From: Daphnia pulex | Taxonomy: Eukaryota; Arthropoda; Branchiopoda; Diplostraca; Daphniidae | Assembly: GCF_021134715.1 (NCBI RefSeq) | Contig: NC_060017.1 | Coordinates: 3,906,001-3,970,000, forward strand | DNA: 64,000 bases | Direction of reading: 5' to 3' | Part shown: one piece after another, positions 60,634-64,000 of the stretch | How positions within the stretch are numbered: position 1 is the stretch's first letter | Layout of the letters: each line of letters starts with the position of its first letter | The notes under the pieces: model-generated | Databases searched by the model: none | What the model was told of the DNA's origin: nothing | The model's input: the letters and a program-made list of their open reading frames with translations, nothing else | Made by a program: the position numbers and the translations under genes

Positions 60634-62693
60634 ATGGCAGGAGTAAATCCATCACTGAAGGGGAAACCCAGTAGCCGAATTCCACGGTTGCAACGTTCCG
60701 CCTCTTTTCACGGAGAGCGGAGAAAATCCAGCATAACACAAGAGCAAGAATTCACGGAAGAAGACTTGACAGAAGCGCAAGACGATGTCGGCTCTCTGAG
60801 CAGCGTTTGCAGCGTCGCTTCATGTGCAGTGTCGAGTAGGGCTTACCCTGCCTACCGTAAAGCCGTCGAAACTGCCTGTGATTTTCAGAAAGGAAATAAC
60901 TCACCGAAATTTACATTTCACTGCTCTACTCCTACCAATGGCTGCCAGGGTGAATATTTAACACCCACGCAACGAGCTAACAGAACCATCCGTCAACTCA
61001 AGTAATTTTTTTAAAAAACCTACTGCTTGCGTTTTCCAGAAATAACGCGCGCGTATACTCATACAATATTGACTGTACACACGCTCTAGGTCGCTGCTGA
61101 AAGAATCGGAGGCCAATAGCAATTATAAAGATTTTGAAATTCAACGCCTTACCCGCGAACTCGTCGGATTACGCCTGGAACATGCTCAGTGTGAGAAAAG
61201 GATATCTGGAGGAGATAAAGAGTCTGATGGTGCTACTCATTTAACGGCACCCTCTCTAGCCGATTCGGGTCATTTTGACGATCTATCTTATCATCCTAGT
61301 CAGTTCAAGGATTCCTTTGCAGAAAAAGATGCCGACCTGTATTCTGGAGGTTGGACAGCCGAGAAAAACCGACTCACGAATGCCTACTTAGAGAAAATAG
61401 AGAATCTAACAAAACAACACACCAACGAAGTAATTGCTTAAACAAATGTTAATGTCATTGCCAGTGCTCTTGCTTAATGTTTCTCGCCTCAATTATTTTA
61501 GATGCAGGACGTGAAAAGTCGATTCACAGATCGACTTGAATCGGCTTTAACCCAACTCAGTGATTCCAACACTCGCTACGCAAACCTGTTGACTAGCCAC
61601 GATTTAACTCGAGAAGAGCTGGAACGTGTGGGAAAGGAAAAGGTTTGTTTGCGTCAGCACATTGAATCGCTCGAACGAAAAATTGCGCAGCTTCAAAATG
61701 ACATGGAAGAAAGAGAAACACTGGTATGCTTTATAAAAATTTGTAATTCAACTGCCGGAATTGAGTATTTGATTCATTTTGACAGGAATATGAAACTCGG
61801 GAGAAAGAATTGATTCAAATTGAATCTCTAACTCGAGAATTGGCAGAAAAAACTGAAATGATCTCAGAACTACAATCAAAATTGGAAGACATGTCAGTTG
61901 TTACTGATTCATCAACGACACCGAATAATGACCAAGAAGATTGCTCCGAGACCCAGCATTTGCAAACCGTGGCTTCCGCTTTAGAACAACAGGTAAACTT
62001 TATAGTCATAATAAAACTGGGGTTTTAATTGATCCTGAAGTGATCTAAGATGAGGACTGACAAGTGACTTTCGGCAGGTTATTTCTAATTCTTCAATGGC
62101 CTGGATATCGGGAGACGAAGCTATAATTCTTTGGTTCAGCCTTCAAAGGCGAATTCCGAGGTTGCTATATTAATTACACGTCCGCAAGTTATCTGCTTTT
62201 ATCCAATTACTCTTTACTCTCTGTAACATTGATTTCACCCTCGATTTTTCATATATAACAGTTTGCTTAATTGAGCTATTTGAGTGACGAAAACCCTGCC
62301 GAAAGTTCTTGTCAATTTTTCCCGAAATCAGTAGTGCACCGTAGAGAGTAAACGCCCCTTTCACCAATCTATTCTTACTTTGTAGAGCGTCTCTTTTCTA
62401 TAGATGCGTAGTATACCACAGCAATTGACAACTATTTTTCTTTACAGGAGGAGCTAAAAAATAGTTGTTCCAGAAAATGCCTGAATAAAGACAGCAAAGA
62501 CGACACGAATCACATCAACCATCCATCAGCAGATCCCTCCATACTTCTCAAATTTTTGCGTTCAGCAATATTTTATTTATTAACAGACAGTGAAAACGGA
62601 GCAGAGCATCTACGAGCTATTCAGAGTATACTGGAATTCAGTCCTGAAGAGCGCTATGCGGTAGAACGTGCAGCAAGACACGGTTATTTGTAA
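60634..62693 (+). CDS. Coiled-coil protein with GRIP-like C-terminus, quick-to-court-like
   Basis: Five exons (60634-61001, 61090-61429, 61502-61723, 61786-61992, 62448-62693) join in phase to 460 residues. The N-terminal 120 residues are basic/Ser-rich and probably disordered (PRLQRSASFHGERRKSS). Coiled coil starts at about residue 115 (RTIRQLKSLLKESEANSNYK) and continues through RQHIESLERKIAQLQNDMEE and ELAEKTEMISELQSKLEDM. The last 60 residues (ILLKFLRSAIFYLLTD then EHLRAIQSILEFSPEERYAV) resemble a GRIP domain, which targets golgins to the trans-Golgi through Arl1. The overall design matches the Drosophila quick-to-court protein, whose mutants court abnormally; the orthology is my judgement from architecture, not a search. 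AATAAA near 63079 and 63190 are candidate poly(A) signals. Confidence 0.65.
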
Positions 62694-63350
62694 AATTTGC
62701 CTTCTCTATCCAGACTCATTTTATTCACGAACATCTCACTACAGAATTTGTTATGACAGCTTCATTAACACGTTATATAAAAATACTATAAGATTTATTT
62801 GTTAGCAAATACAAAGCAGTTTTTACCTTCAAATTAAATTTATTTGATTTAGTATTATATTATTACGAGAAGCGTTGCGACCGCAGCGCTACTTTGCCTA
62901 GTTATTTTTTAAAGTAGGAGTTGAGTACTACGCTTAATAAGTAATAACTATAGACAAATGGGTTAGATCAAGATTATAAAAAGTTGCTACCGACAACTTT
63001 TTCAGTTTATTGGTGATTTCATCAAGCTTTCGCGTTTCATTTAAATTTGATAGGCTGTTTGTGATTTTTTTCCATGAAAAATAAATCAAAATAGCACATG
63101 GCTTGCTGATTGTACATTTAATGATTTTTTTTTCAGTCTTTTATAGCCTAAGTCATGTGCTGTTTTGATTTTTTAAAATAGAAAAAAAAATAAATAAAGG
63201 CTCTCACTAGGTGGCTAAAATTTAAGTCCACTAGACGGCGCGGGTGTCTTTTTAGAAAACATATTCGGCCATTATTTAACGAGACACTGATCGAGAAGGT
63301 ATGCGTTAGGATGTGACATGTGGTATACTTTTTCCTGACATTTTTCGTCG
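62694..63350. other. 3' UTR / intergenic
   Basis: AT-rich downstream sequence of the coiled-coil gene with two AATAAA signals on the plus strand (about 63079 and 63190). No coding sequence is seen. Confidence 0.5.
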
Positions 63351-63870
63351 TACAAAATGGTAATTCCTACCTGTATTCTTTAAGGTTATCAAATGTAAAA
63401 TTTGTGTGTGCTTAATTTACAGGTAACATGTCCTTCAGTTTATACTTGGCAATCCGGCCAATTCCATCTGATCCCGTGCCTGAAACTGCTGTACATTTTC
63501 TCAAAATGTCGTCTTTTGCCGTATGTACCGGCTGTACGTTTCGTCACATGCTGAAATACTTCAGAACAGTAAAGGTACTTATTTTGATCAAATTTTTAAC
63601 CCTGAGGTTACACATTAGTTATTTTATGGTTTTCTTATAGTAATTTTATTTTTCTGTTAGCAGCCTGGAGCCTGGTGAGGTCTGAGCTTCTTCATTGCAG
63701 TCCCATGTGCACATTGATTTGTTACAACCAACTGGCGAAAGGTGTACCTCTTGCAGGCTTACTACCTGTACTGGTTGTAGTTTTCGTCACATGCAAAGAA
63801 CAATTTCAAGTAATTAAGTTTGTAAACTTTTTTTTTACAGTAAGGCTACACATTTGTTGATGACAAGCTC
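63351..63870 (+). other. Two diverged tandem units, possible small-RNA host transcript
   Basis: A pyrimidine-rich start followed by ACAAAATG and an immediate GTAATT donor (63355-63364) recalls first exons of small-RNA host or ribosomal-protein genes. Downstream are two related stretches. Each ends in TTTCGTCACATGC (about 63538-63551 and 63781-63793) and is followed by a G-C/T-TACACATT block (63605 and 63844). Each has a pairing stem before the ACA (GCCG with CGGC; ACAACCA with TGGTTGT). ACA three bases from the end of a hairpin is the hallmark of H/ACA snoRNAs. The evidence is suggestive only; the short frames at 63428 and 63675 are not convincing proteins. The unit may continue past the window. 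Confidence 0.3.
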
Positions 63871-64000
63871 TTTGCTTTATTTCTGTTGACTTTTCAGTTA
63901 TAAGGCAATTTCAGAAGCTTGCCAACTGTAGATTTCTTTGTTACATTAAAATTTTTTTTAAGTAATTGGATTGCTTAGTTAAAATTATTCTGTCTGTATC

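Noticed and set aside
1-64000. tRNA, rRNA, CRISPR or bacterial-type operon features
   Set aside because: No cloverleaf with the usual conserved arms, no rRNA blocks and no spaced direct-repeat array were noticed, and the gene structure is eukaryotic; this was by eye, not by a tRNA scan.

Overview
The window looks like nuclear DNA of a small-genome arthropod, most likely a branchiopod crustacean such as Daphnia. The genes have many short exons, most introns are about 60-120 bp with clean GT/AG ends, and the recognisable proteins are animal orthologues closest in style to arthropod versions. This assignment is an inference; no species-diagnostic sequence was compared.

Layout. (1) 3.1-11.9 kb holds three minus-strand genes: a small unrecognised acidic/basic protein (3091-3985), the DNA-replication checkpoint mediator claspin (4783-9315) and a CD98hc/SLC3A2-type transporter heavy chain (9854-11877). 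(2) A 2.9 kb divergent promoter interval leads to a plus-strand mitochondrial carrier of the SLC25A29 type (14777-17136). (3) An intronless minus-strand INSM/nerfin-type zinc-finger gene (20492-22813) follows, with a 17 kb gene-poor interval on its upstream side. (4) The minus-strand tyrosine phosphatase corkscrew/SHP2 (40510-50528) is split by a 7 kb intron. (5) The right part holds a secreted DM4/12-domain protein (51687-53395, minus), a PIP4P/TMEM55 lipid phosphatase (55953-57378, plus) and a GRIP-type coiled-coil protein resembling quick-to-court (60634-62693, plus).

Two observations stand out. First, the large corkscrew intron is almost entirely a 6,951 bp element (42470-49420). It has diverged inverted repeats of about 0.56-0.60 kb, an 8-bp target duplication (GTTGTTAC on +), and three decayed, intron-containing pieces of unrelated host genes: a PAF-acetylhydrolase, the axonemal dynein chain DNAI2 and TBC1D20. 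It behaves like a gene-capturing 'Pack' transposon. The duplicated target is exactly the first eight bases of the intron, so the 5' splice site was copied rather than destroyed. Removing the element leaves an ordinary 104-bp intron.

Second, the INSM/nerfin transcript strand carries 22 copies of CTAGTC between 19.6 and 23.2 kb, 13 of them in a 368-bp block at the start codon and just upstream. CUAGUC is the seed-match of the miR-279/286/996 microRNA family, and nerfin-1 is a known miR-279 target in Drosophila. This looks like an extreme expansion of that regulatory link.

The genes show no operon-like joint function; they are a typical mixed eukaryotic neighbourhood (checkpoint, amino-acid transport, neural differentiation, receptor tyrosine kinase signalling, lipid phosphatase, Golgi).
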